NCBI GenBank assembly: GCA_949752735.1
Contig: OX457040.1
Coordinates: 2,869,355-2,933,354, forward strand
DNA from: Lumbricus terrestris
Lineage: Eukaryota; Annelida; Clitellata; Crassiclitellata; Lumbricidae
Reading direction: 5' to 3'
Length of the DNA stretch: 64,000 nt
In this document: positions 50,553-59,724 of the stretch, piece by piece
Numbering within the stretch: the first letter of the stretch is position 1
Layout: the number at the start of each line of letters is the position of its first letter
Notes under the pieces: model-generated
Told to the model about the DNA's origin: nothing
Database searches by the model: none
The model's input: only the letters and a program-made list of their open reading frames with translations
Translations under genes and position numbers: made by a program

Positions 50553-52290
50553 TAGGGGAGATAGGGGCACCTTGATCTGTTTTGGCATTTATTACGGAAT
50601 TTCTAGCCAACGGTGATAGATAAAATTGCAGTTTTAAATGGAAACTAAAGGCCAATATGTCATTGATATAATCTGAACAACTTAACTCTTTTCATGCAAT
50701 AATTCTTTAAATATTCACAATTTTACACCCAGACATGTAAAAGATCAACGTACCCCACCTACGGGGCACCTTGATCTCACCCAAGGGGCACCTTGATCTT
50801 AGTCAACAGAAATATTAAAACAATTTTGAAAAATTCTAACTAACATTAATCTTAATTCTAACAATAAAGTTAATGAACTTTATAACACAGTGATGATATA
50901 AAAATAATGCTCATGTCAACATTTTATAGATTTCAACATATAGTTGGGAAGATTGAGACATACAGTAATCGGCAAATATTAAGTGCCAACAAACACGAGC
51001 TGTCCAAACTAGGATTTGGTAGCTTCTATTATTAATTATGCCAACTTCAGAAGGTTGAAACAATTCATCACTCACGAAGATAAAATAATATGATGGTTTC
51101 TCCCCGTTAAAATATTTAATCATACGCTCTTTGTTTTCTTCAGAGATCTGGCCTACATAGTAAACAGTTTTCTTCATATTAATATAAATTTGACCACAAC
51201 AGAGTCTCCAATGATCAGTGCAGTAAAGTCAAATTTAATGTGAAGGCCAACATCCAATTGTGGGATATGAATATATATCTTCAATATCATCATTACTATC
51301 ATTGCCTTCCAATGGAAGAAGACAGTTGATGTCTTCGATAAATCCAGTGTCTAGTTCTTGAACTGCCAACATGCTATTTGTTCTTGAGCTGTCAACATGC
51401 TATTTCTTCTTATTTTCCATTTTATATGCCAAGCATATTCATTGTCCTCATCATCAAAGTTTAGTCTCTTTAGTTTGCACTTCTTTGCTTTTCTAACTGG
51501 TAACTTGACCCAGTTCTCATTTTAAAAACTATTTTTCCTTAGAAAATAGTTTAACGCTAGTCGATTGTAATTTGTCACTGGATGTATCATTATTATCTTT
51601 TCTGTTGCCTACTTTTAAAATGTTCTTTTTTAGCTTTGGGGAATGGCTTCAACTACTGTGGTATCACAATTTATTTATTGAGTTTCAGCAACACATGTGA
51701 TCCAGAAAATCCAGATGAAATAAATATACATTTTCCCAATGTTAACACACAACTGAGACACTATCAGCATTCCAAACCATCTGAACCAATATAGTTCATA
51801 GAGATATACTTTAATTAAGCCGTCAAAACGTTCCAACATACTTTCAAAAATTTAATTCTAAGTATGGGGCACCATGATCTCGAGATCAAGGTGCCCCACC
51901 ATGGTAGAGATCAAGGTGCCCCGACCCACCCCTGAACAACTCAAGGGTCATAACATATCAATCTCTTGTGTTTTTGGATCAAAACATTGACCAGAAACGA
52001 AGCATAATGATATTGATGCTCAACATCAAAAGTAACTACGGGATATTAATAAATTACAAAATTTGAAGATTTTCCAACACATCGCCAATATTTACTTTTT
52101 CACCGCTAAATCAAATAATAAATTTTAAAAATTTTAGCACGAATTTTGTTGATCGACACGAGAGCCATAGCATAGCTTAATGCAAAGAGTACACACTGCT
52201 GTGACGTATTAAGGATTTGGGCCGTAAATAATTAATTTAGCGCAAAAAGATCAACGTGCCCCTACGATCAAGGAGCCCCGACCTCCCCTA
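50553..52290. mobile_element. TA-flanked DNA transposon with repeated GGGGCACCTTGATC motifs
   Basis: TA then GGGGAGATAGGGGCACC, TTGATC at the left; the right end on the complement is TA, GGGGAGGTCGGGGCTCC, TTGATC. The motif recurs at 50763 and 50784 (same orientation) and in inverted orientation at 51882, 51907 and 52242, plus a near-perfect 32 bp palindrome at 51866-51897. TA duplications and inverted ends fit Tc1/mariner-like (including pogo) elements. Confidence 0.8.
50911..51245 (-). pseudogene. Possible pogo/Tigger-type transposase C-terminus
   Basis: The minus-strand frame 51177-50911 reads KKTVYYVGQISEENKERMIK, then KPSYYFIFVSDELFQPSEVG. Just upstream in another frame is IIGDSVVVKFI. 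G-D-x-V-V-V-K-F, then Y-Y-V-G-Q-I and a late F-V block recall the C-terminal domain of pogo/Tigger-like transposases. The catalytic DDE region was not found. Confidence 0.45.
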
Positions 52291-52392
52291 GTTGCCGTTA
52301 AATGCCACTGTGTGATAACAAAAATCGTTAGCGACGCCCTCCTCCTTTATCCAGGCTTGGGACTGGCACTGACAGAGTGCAACCATTGGCGC
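52290..52392 (-). repeat. GAGGAGGGCG-family repeat
   Basis: GTTGCCGTTAAATGCCACTG, ATCGTTAGCGACGCCCTCCT, CCTTTATCCAGGCTTGGGAC, TGGCACTGACAGAGTGCAAC. It abuts the right TA of the transposon. Confidence 0.75.
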
Positions 52393-52535
52393 TTTGCAAC
52401 ATACGATATGCAGGTGTTTCATAAACGTACTTAAATTGGAAGCATTTTAGATCTCAACTTATTATCCATTTGGGTTGTTCATCGATTTGTTAATGATTAA
52501 GCGAGGAAGCTTTTTATAAGATATGAAATTCACTA

Positions 52536-52948
52536 CACTGTGTCCGGAAAAATTCCAAGGTTCTAAAATATGAATGAAAAAACTATAGTAGATAATAATC
52601 AATTAATTAATTTAAAAACCTTTTTGATCCGTACATAATTACCAACAAAATTTGGGGAGTAATGCAGGAGAAAGTATACAAGACAAAGGTCAGAAACATC
52701 GAAGAACTCAGCGAGCGAATTGTTAATGCTTGGGATGAACTTGATCAACTGGTCGTCGATGCTGCTGTTAGTCAGTGCCGTGTACGTCTCGAAGCTTGTG
52801 TTGAAGCCAATGGCGGACATTTTGAACATAAATTATAGTTCCATTATATTTCAGTATTAAACTGTTTTTGGAATTTTAAAAATCTATTAATGTTTACTAA
52901 TTATTTTCATATTTACCATAAAGCCTTGGAATTTTTCCGGACACAGTG
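52536..52948. mobile_element. Mariner-like deletion derivative
   Basis: CACTGTGTCCGGAAAAATTC (left, extending to CAAGG) and its exact complement at the right. TA at 52534-52535 and 52949-52950. Only the last part of the transposase remains, so about 1 kb was lost while both ends stayed intact. Confidence 0.93.
52632..52838 (+). pseudogene. Tc1/mariner transposase C-terminal fragment
   Basis: 68 codons ending at TAG 52836-52838: NKIWGVMQEKVYKTKVRNIE, ELSERIVNAWDELDQLVVDA, AVSQCRVRLEACVEANGGHF, EHKL. The A-W-x-E-x-x-Q, V-x-x-C-R-x-R-L-x-A-C and G-G-H-F-E-H blocks are the mariner C-terminal end. The catalytic triad is absent. Confidence 0.92.
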
Positions 52949-53069
52949 TATATAGAGGTGTGACGACGCAAGGGTGAACACGGTCCGAGTTCCCAAACGA
53001 ATGACCGAGGTTGGGTGGATAAGTTACCGGTGAAATGGAAGATCAGCAGAGACTAGAGAGTGAGAAATG

Positions 53070-53460
53070 TGGACTGAGATTGGAACGTGGAACAATGCGA
53101 GTGAACGTATATAGTTGGACAGAATAGCTCTACGAATGGGAAAGCGATGTGGTCCTGGGAGGCGAATGGTCACCATAGAGTAGTGGAATTCTTGCTACAT
53201 TCAAGGGCAAAGTCAGCTCTATTATGGTACAGGTCAGTCAACTGGAGGATCACCGTGGCTTGGTTTTATGACAACCTCTGAACCTCATCCATATAATTAT
53301 ATGCACCGACGGCGGACAGCACAGAAGAAGAAATAGAAGAGTTCTACGAAAACCTAGACCCTAGAGAACACATTAATTAAATGACATTAAGATCATATGT
53401 AGAGTCTGGAATGTTAAACCTGGACAGGATGGGAGCACATTATGCTATGGAGCTAGAAAT
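53070..53460 (+). pseudogene. RTE-like LINE endonuclease fragment, deleted and frameshifted
   Basis: GTWNNAS (for the T-W-N-V-R motif) near 53088, then after missing sequence YAPTADSTEEEIEEFYENLD at about 53302-53361 followed by a stop. Same family as 26770-27150 (IQIYAPTSASAEEDIEEF). Confidence 0.7.
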
Positions 53461-53807
53461 AAAAGAGTAAAGAGAGACTATAAGAATTTGCAGCTAATCA
53501 TGAAATGATGATTTCCAACACCAAATTAAAACAAAAGGATTGTAGGAGATACACTTGGACATCGCCAGGTGGGAAGCACACAAATATCGCAGCATTGAAA
53601 CAGTACTCTTCAGCCGAGGTTGTGTCCCCATCCCGGTCCAACTACATCCATCAACTCGCCACCCGCCCCACAATGCACACGGAAGAAGAATTTTAACGGT
53701 TCGAAGTGAAATAATTAAACACCTCAAAATGGTTACCAAAAAATTATAAATATTGTTTTGGCTCAAAGACATTTTAGTGAAAAAAAAACTTCGAAAGAAG
53801 AAAGCTC
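53461..53807. other. No recognised gene
   Basis: AAATAATTAAACACCTCAAA at 53709 is an ACACCT-core motif. The plus-strand frames are short and unassigned. Confidence 0.35.
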
Positions 53808-53893
53808 TAAAGTGCTGTAATATGCTGGGCAAATTTCTGTCCAGGGTAACGGCCTCTGTTGTCATAGACCCTGGTCAAATCGGATCAATCCAA
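53808..53893 (+). repeat. Dispersed repeat family C
   Basis: AAAGTGCTGTAATATGCTGG, CCAGGGTAACGGCCTCTGTT, GTCATAGACCCTGGTCAAAT, CGGATC. Confidence 0.78.
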
Positions 53894-54552
53894 ACTTGAG
53901 TGAACCGCGAAGATGAACGCTAACGGGATAAGGTGATGTGCAATACAAAGAACAAAAGTTGAAGAAATTAATGTTGTTTTGACGCTGGCCACACGATAGC
54001 AACGTCAGTGTCAGAAAATAGAGTATCTCAGTATTAATCTTACTTCCCCCCCCCCCAGACGAAGAGAAATTGACAAAAGCCGCTTTCACGTGTATTTATT
54101 TTTGTAAATTGACTTCCATCTGCTCTGGTCTGAACAATGACACTGCATGGCAGTTATGTTTATTCCTATATACTAGATATTTTTTGCTTTGGTTTAGAGC
54201 ACTTAGACTATTTAGAACACTCAGTAACTCTTAGAGTCATGAAATATTTTTGAGTGTCCTTGCTCTGAACATTGCATACAACACTTAAAACAATTAAAGT
54301 CACTTTGAACTTTGATTGCATCAAAAAATTCAATTATACTCATTAAAAATAGGGAGAGAATGGTTTATACACCCGGATAGTCTATACCGGTATATACCAT
54401 CATGGGCAATAGATTAATAATTCATCCCCCAGATAGCTTTAAGGGGATAGAATATTCCGTGACACCGGGCCTAGCTTTAAAAAGGAGGGGCGATGCTTGA
54501 TCGTCCTTGACAAGCTGAGGTATTTTAAACAATAGCGAGCTGTCCAATTGTA
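53894..54552. other. No gene seen
   Basis: Unclassified. A run of at least 12 C occurs at 54046-54058. Confidence 0.4.
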
Positions 54553-54712
54553 TATAATTTATATAACGCCATTTGAAATTGCTGTCAACAATATCATGAA
54601 ATCTTCCTTCTTCCCTTCCCATAAGAGATATGGGAAGGGAAGAAGGAAGATGAGGAGCAGTGGGAAGAGTGACGTCACGATGCTACTGTTACGGCGCTAT
54701 ATAAATTTACGG
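54553..54712. repeat. Foldback: tail-like ends around a perfect 22 bp hairpin
   Basis: Left end ATTTATATAACGCC, right end GGCGCTATATAAATTT. Centre: ATCTTCCTTCTTCCCTTCCC plus AT (54601-54622) is perfectly complementary to 54630-54651, with a 7-base loop. The left half matches 606-656. Confidence 0.8.
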
Positions 54713-54767
54713 TTTCAATGCAATGGCTTCGTCAAATGAATATTAGTTATATCACAATGGTGCTCTG

Positions 54768-54815
54768 CGCGTGTGTGTATGCGTGTGTGTGCGTGTGTGT
54801 GTGCGTGTGTGCACT
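54768..54815. repeat. (TG)n-rich microsatellite
   Basis: GCGTGTGTGTATGCGTGTG and GTGCGTGTGTGTGTGCG. Confidence 0.88.
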
Positions 54816-54899
54816 GACACTTTTTTAGAGCTACACACGATTATTTTCGCTTAAAAGCGACTGTTGCGTCGCTGGAAACTGAAACTCATGATTTCAATC

Positions 54900-55420
54900 A
54901 ATCAATCAATCAATCACATAAATGTATATAGCGCCCCTTTAACACACTCTGCTCAGAGGCGCTCTCAACCCAGGCCTGATCAAAGAAAGGTCTTGAGAAG
55001 ACGGTAGAAAGAGCCAGCAGAGTCACGGGGAAGCGAACGGATAGCCGCAGGGAGGCCATTCCAGATAGCTGGACCCACCACGGAAAATGTTCTTCGCTGC
55101 ATAGTAGCGGTACGACAAAAAGGGACAAGAAAGTCACCGCGGGCAGCTGACCGCAGCGAACGACGGCCCAGAGAAACCGAGACTGGAGTAAAAAGCTCAC
55201 ATAGGTAGGATGGAGCTTGAGACAGAATGCAGCGCCAAGCTATAGACGAAACTCTATAAGCAATGCGTTGCTGCAGTGGGAGCCAGTGGAGGTCGTCCCT
55301 CATGAAGGTATTTACGTGAGCAAACCGGGAGATGCCACCAACCAAGCGTGCTGCAGATCGAAGGACCCTAACCAACCCGTCCAATGCGTGACCACTCAAT
55401 TACAGTAGTGCTTTAAATCC
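54900..55420 (-). pseudogene. L2-like LINE C-terminal fragment
   Basis: The minus-strand frame 55399-54980 gives LDGLVRVLRSAARLVGGISR, FAHVNTFMRDDLHWLPLQQR, MQRRTFSVVGPAIWNGLPAA, FYRLLKTFL. A frameshift near 54985 moves the last residues (VESASE) to another frame. The tail AGAGCGCCTCTGAGCAGAG, GGGGCGCTATATACAT and (TGAT)n follows down to 54900. 5'-truncated. Confidence 0.9.
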
Positions 55421-55443
55421 AGTGGACAATAAGATATGATTGT

Positions 55444-55626
55444 AATGTCATGCAAGAAAATGTCAGCATATCTCGAATATGTGATGTCAACGAGTTTTAT
55501 CTTGGAATTGTGGAGGCATGGGACGAAATGGGTCAGCAAATCATTGATGAATCAGTCAAGCAGTGGCGTACGCGTCTTCGCGCATGCGTAGATCCCCAGG
55601 GAGGTAAATTCCCACATCAGTTTTAA
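55444..55626 (+). pseudogene. Tc1/mariner transposase C-terminal fragment
   Basis: NVMQENVSISRICDVNEFYL, GIVEAWDEMGQQIIDESVKQ, WRTRLRACVDPQGGKFPHQF, stop at 55624-55626. Aligns with the mariner C-terminus at 52632-52838 but is clearly diverged. No inverted repeats found. Confidence 0.88.
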
Positions 55627-56060
55627 TTTCTTCAATGTTCAAAACTAACTCCTATATCTTAACTTAAAATTTCGTTGACATAACCCGATAATACAATGGA
55701 CTTTGTCGGCGTTTTTGTCGGCGTTACTGTAAAATATCATGATTCCTTTTTTTCATGAATCCCGTGCACTAGAGTTTTGCCTGTTTTACAGTGCAGTTCA
55801 CAACCAGCATCGCCCGTGGATTTGCATTTATATACTGCATCGTGTAATGTGCTTTAAAAGGTGTTTAACATTACGGTTTTCTTTTTCGTTCATTTCAAAG
55901 CGAAAAACAGAGAATGCAATGACAGGTTTCAGCAGCATTAGTATTCGCCGCAGCTAGTAGGTTATAACGAATCTGAATGATAAGAGAGATGTCTTTCAGG
56001 CTATAGGCGGCTGTCGCTGCCGGTGAGAGACCAATAACATTAAAGGTTGATACGTTGCAA
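55627..56060. other. No gene seen
   Basis: Unclassified. AAAAGGTGTTTAACATTACG at 55856 is an ACACCT-core motif. Confidence 0.4.
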
Positions 56061-56303
56061 GACACTATGTCGGACATGACCTATTTTATTTTAGTAGAGG
56101 CGCTATATGAGAATATAGAAAAAAATAATATAATACAAAACAAGACCGTATCGTAGCACTTCCGAAACGTTTTCCCATCCCGACACTATGTCGGACATGA
56201 CCTATTTTATTCTAGTAGAGGCGCTATATGAAAATATAGAAAAAAATAATATAATACAAAACAAGACCGTATCGTAGCACTTCCGAAACGTTTTCCCATC
56301 CCG
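56061..56303. repeat. Recent tandem duplication, period 121 bp
   Basis: GACACTATGTCGGACATGAC at 56061 and again at 56182. The two copies differ at about two positions (ATTTTAG or ATTCTAG, ATGAGAAT or ATGAAAAT). Each contains AGAGGCGCTATATGA. Confidence 0.95.
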
Positions 56304-56820
56304 TTTTGCTATCGTAGGCCCGGGATGTAGTCAAAGGTATACGGTGCATACTGACCTCCGGGGAAAAACGGCATTGTATACTCACCTCTTGAAAAACAGG
56401 GTATACGCGGGTAAAAATCAGGGTACAGCGTCTATTTAGGTGTATCTCGGCTGAAATTTGGAGAAAAAAATTGACTAATAAAGGTCATCAGTTTTTTTGG
56501 ACGGGGAATTGGTGATATATTTACTGAAGATTTCGGTCAGATGACTACAAAAAGGGTCGTCAGAAAATTTCGGGCCCAAAAATTGTCGACTTTTCTCCCG
56601 GTCAGCATATACTCACCTCAAAATTTATCAGTACGGCCATGGTCAAGACCCTGTGATTTTGAATCCGACTCGTTCACGATTCATAATAATCTGGTTTGAA
56701 AATGTATTATCATCAACGGTGATCGTTGCGCCATTTAAAATAATAATTATCGTCATCGAGGGTATCGGCAAGATATGAACTGGTTGCACTGATTCTTCTC
56801 TAGGACATGTGAGTTCAATG
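56304..56820. other. No gene; hAT-like interior words
   Basis: AAAGGTCATCAGTTTTTTTG (56484) and GATGACTACAAAAAGGGTCG (56539) match the vocabulary of the hAT minisatellite. GTATACTCACCTC recurs (56379, and CATATACTCACCTC at 56606). Element limits are not resolved. Confidence 0.4.
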
Positions 56821-56959
56821 GTTGTGCTCTGCCTGGGCACTTGGTCTTATCCGGTTGAGCATGGTGCATTTGGTAAACTCTAGCGACTACCCCCAACCCC
56901 ACAGACGTCAATAAGACTTGATGGTTGCTACTCTTATCCCGTTACGCTGTCTTGCAACA

Positions 56960-57084
56960 CAAGCACAATGCATACTACATCGGTAGATAAAACATTTATG
57001 CACAGTTGCACACGGTGACAGTCACCATTGAATTATTTGTCGCTCTGGTTCTGTTGGTAGCCTTGGTAGTCACATTTACTCGAC
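56960..57084 (-). pseudogene. Possible continuation of a piggyBac transposase relic
   Basis: The minus-strand frame has ATNNSMVTVTVCN, recalling the D-N-x-x-V-T-V-A-S-N segment that follows the catalytic core in piggyBac transposases. It is separated from 58130-58281 by the TTAA element, which may have split it. Confidence 0.4.
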
Positions 57085-57088
57085 TTAA

Positions 57089-58121
57089 CCCTCATCCGAA
57101 CAAGCTAAAATGCAACTTAATTTGAACAAGGGGGGGTCTGGCCAGACCCCCCGTTTTGATGTGGGTTTTTCATAGGAAATAATAATTTTTATGTGCCAAT
57201 TTTGTAAGATGATATCAGACTAACTCAAAACAACAATGTATCAGTCTCTTTATGGAATATAAATAAGTTTTATGATGAATTTGAAATTAAATGTTTAATT
57301 ACATTAATTGTCACGGTTTGTCGTACATGTTCATCGTCGCAACAGTAGCCTATGTATAAAATTTGGAAATCAAAATAAAGAAACCATAATTTTAGTCAAA
57401 TTAGTACTGAATGCTCTTATGATCAGAGTCTTTTTCTGTTTTCTAGAAAATATCCATAACAAATAATGGAATAGGACTAAACCTGAAATGTAAATACGTA
57501 GGCTTGTCATACATAGTCCGTTAGCTGTTGCTTTCGGGTTTGTATGTCGAATGATGATGTCTTTCATCTCGGCTGTTATAAAACTGTCAAAACTATCTTG
57601 AATATTCTCAATGTATCCGTATTATTTTATTCCGCATCTTCTTTTACTGCATTGTGCAACAGAGCACGTCCTATTGGAATTGCTTTTGACCGCCAAAAAT
57701 TATGCGGATCTTTACTTGTGTTTAGGTCTCTCGGCTTCAATGGTATAGACAATTTCGTCATCATTATCTTCACTATCAGATCCAGTCTCATCATCGTGTT
57801 TATCATCATCTTCAATTTCAACATTGTCTTCATCACAAAAAACACATGAATGTTGTTCTTCAGGCATTGGCATCTCTTCATATTCACATTCTTTATTGTT
57901 GCTCTCACTGTCCAAGCTGTCATCATTGTAGTCTCGGCCAGTATTATCTTCATAATTTCCATATCACTAAACCGATTTGGTCGCTTAGATGTGCTAATTG
58001 TAGCTCATTAATATAGGAACAAAGTCATAAAAGCAATCTGAGAAAATATCACTCCTAAAAAAGTTATGCAGCAATTATATGGATGGGGGTCTGGCCAGAC
58101 CCCCCCTTGTTCGGATGAGGG
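57089..58121. mobile_element. piggyBac-like element (1033 bp)
   Basis: TTAA at 57085-57088 and 58122-58125. Termini CCCTCATCCGAACAAG are identical in inverted orientation. The palindrome with core GGGGTCTGGCCAGACCCC lies 42 bp from the left end (57131) and about 16 bp from the right end (ending near 58105), the asymmetric spacing of canonical piggyBac. By that rule the right end is the 5' end, and the acidic relic frame inside is on the minus strand, as expected. Confidence 0.92.
57627..57962 (-). pseudogene. Acidic N-terminal relic, probably piggyBac transposase
   Basis: The minus-strand frame 57915-57712 reads DSESNNKECEYEEMPMPEEQ, DDKHDDETGSDSEDNDDEIV. piggyBac transposases begin with an acidic, low-complexity region of this kind. 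The overlapping 111-codon frame is the same DNA in another phase. The catalytic DDD core is absent. Confidence 0.5.
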
Positions 58122-58129
58122 TTAACCAA

Positions 58130-58281
58130 CATCAACAATAATTGTGTTGTGCAATCTAACAAATTCCTTTTGGCATGGGAAATTTTTAAGTCGGTTCTGT
58201 CAAGGCATCCAACATGTTCAAGCAGTTTCACTGAACTGAAAAAGTTGTCAAAAGCATGACTTGGAAGCGTTGGTGTTTTTT
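58130..58281 (-). pseudogene. piggyBac transposase fragment outside the TTAA element
   Basis: The minus-strand frame reads HAFDNFFSSVKLLEHVGCLD, RTDLKISHAKRNLLDC. F-D-N-F-F-[ST]-S-x-x-L-L-E is the strongly conserved motif at the second catalytic D of piggyBac transposases. It lies just outside the right TTAA, so it belongs to an older copy into which the 57089-58121 element inserted. Confidence 0.8.
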
Positions 58282-58425
58282 AGACAGCGGGTCAAGTACA
58301 ACTGAGCTGCATGATCAAAATTGAGACCGCTTATAATTATGTCTTATCCATGACTCCATTATGCGTTATCATTACGATGTATCTCTATATCATCTGCACG
58401 CTTGGACTGCTGCAACGCTATATAC

Positions 58426-58478
58426 GCCTTGACCAGAATCGTTGCTGTGATAGGTCACTCCACATGAAATGCCACCCC
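58426..58478 (+). repeat. 53 bp exact direct repeat, first copy
   Basis: GCCTTGACCAGAATCGTTGC to CACATGAAATGCCACCCC is identical at 59672-59724. The intervening 1.19 kb holds a SINE fragment and a mariner relic. Confidence 0.88.
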
Positions 58479-58605
58479 AATCATTTTATAATATCATTAA
58501 TTTTCACCCAAGCAGATGTAATGGACTTTCCAGCGCACATCATAAACCTGATAACTGAACTGCATAGCAAGCAGACGGCAAAGGTGAAATTTGGCAGCGC
58601 AATGT

Positions 58606-58785
58606 CGAGAGAGTTCAGAATCCACCTCAAGCCGCCTTGTAGGGAGTTGGGCAAGCCCTTCACTCGCAATTGCTCACCGCTTCGACGTGAAACTCAGATT
58701 CAGTGTCTGCGCTGTTTTTGTCGGGAGCGCTTCGAGTAGTAATTTTTACGGGGCGCTATTATAACAAGTGCACAAACATAAAGTA
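58606..58785 (+). mobile_element. SINE family 1 fragment, tRNA head missing
   Basis: Begins AGAATCCACCTCAAGCCGCC just after where the B box would be. Then GGCAAGCCCTTCACTCGCAA, TTGCTCACCGCTTCGACGTG, CGGGAGCGCTTCGAGTAG, GGGGCGCTATTATAACAAG. 5'-truncated. Confidence 0.82.
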
Positions 58786-59127
58786 GATTGGCCATCTTGC
58801 GACGTAAAACAGAAGTAACGCTAGCGCGCTGTTCTTAAGTGCTCTGCAAACTACGAATGTCGTTAGACACCTTCAAAACTCTTACCACTTGGAAAATAAA
58901 TTTTAAAAATGAAGAAGGATTTTAATAATTGTGTTCATAATGTCTGCCATTGGCTTCAACATACATGACATAAGCTTATAGACGCATAGGCGCTACAAGC
59001 CACTGCCTACAAGCAGTACCGACGACCAGTTATTTGTGCTAATTAATTGATCAAATTCATCCAAAGCAATTAACAAATCGCTGACTCAGTTCTTTTATGT
59101 TTTTTAGCTTTATTGCGCAATGATGAA
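58786..59127. other. No gene seen
   Basis: Unclassified AT-rich sequence. Confidence 0.4.
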
Positions 59128-59285
59128 ATTTCAACGATGATCGTTCGGAAAATTCCAACCATAAGATATTTATGAAGAAATTATCGTAGATAATTCTATC
59201 AATTTCAAACATTCACAACCTTTCAGATCTTAAATCCTGTTGTTTTATCAAATTTGGGGATGTACAGGTAATGCAGTAGAAAATA
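59128..59285. pseudogene. Decayed mariner copy, left part
   Basis: CGTTCGGAAAATTCCAACC, ATTATCGTAGATAATTC, CAACCTTTCAGATC and CAAATTTGGGGATGTACAGG align in order with 52540-52675 of the mariner at 52536. Only scraps of the transposase frame remain. Confidence 0.65.
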
Positions 59286-59671
59286 ATGCAACTTCAATAC
59301 GAATGCTGTCTCGTCTGGTCTACCATGATGATCTATTAGTCGGCTTAATTCCACCAATGCAATCTTCCTTTCGCTGGAACCAACACTCAGATAGATACAT
59401 AAGTTCGGCAGTTAGATTACAAAGGCAGTGATAGGGCCTATAGTTTTCTTTCTTTATATGGATGCATCCATAGCACGAGGGTACGCGCACCCAAAAATAG
59501 AATACGTTAAAATGTGCACCTATCTTTCACAAAATATAATACGTATGGTACGTACCTTCGAGCACCATATACAATCACCAGGCAAGATGAGTGATGAATC
59601 AAAGAAGGAGGATGGATATTGCGAGGGAGGGAGGGAGAGATGGCACTGTTAGTGAGATAATAATGGAGTGT
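59286..59671. other. No recognised gene
   Basis: Plus-strand frames of 63-74 codons are unassigned. GATATTGCGAGGGAGGGAGG (59617) is purine-rich. Confidence 0.35.
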
Positions 59672-59724
59672 GCCTTGACCAGAATCGTTGCTGTGATAGG
59701 TCACTCCACATGAAATGCCACCCC
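59672..59724 (+). repeat. 53 bp exact direct repeat, second copy
   Basis: Identical to 58426-58478; flanks differ on both sides. Confidence 0.88.

Noticed and set aside
57627..57962. 111-codon Met-rich minus-strand frame as an independent gene
   Set aside because: It overlaps in another phase an acidic frame inside a piggyBac-like element; the Met/Ile runs come from ATCATC-like codons read out of phase.
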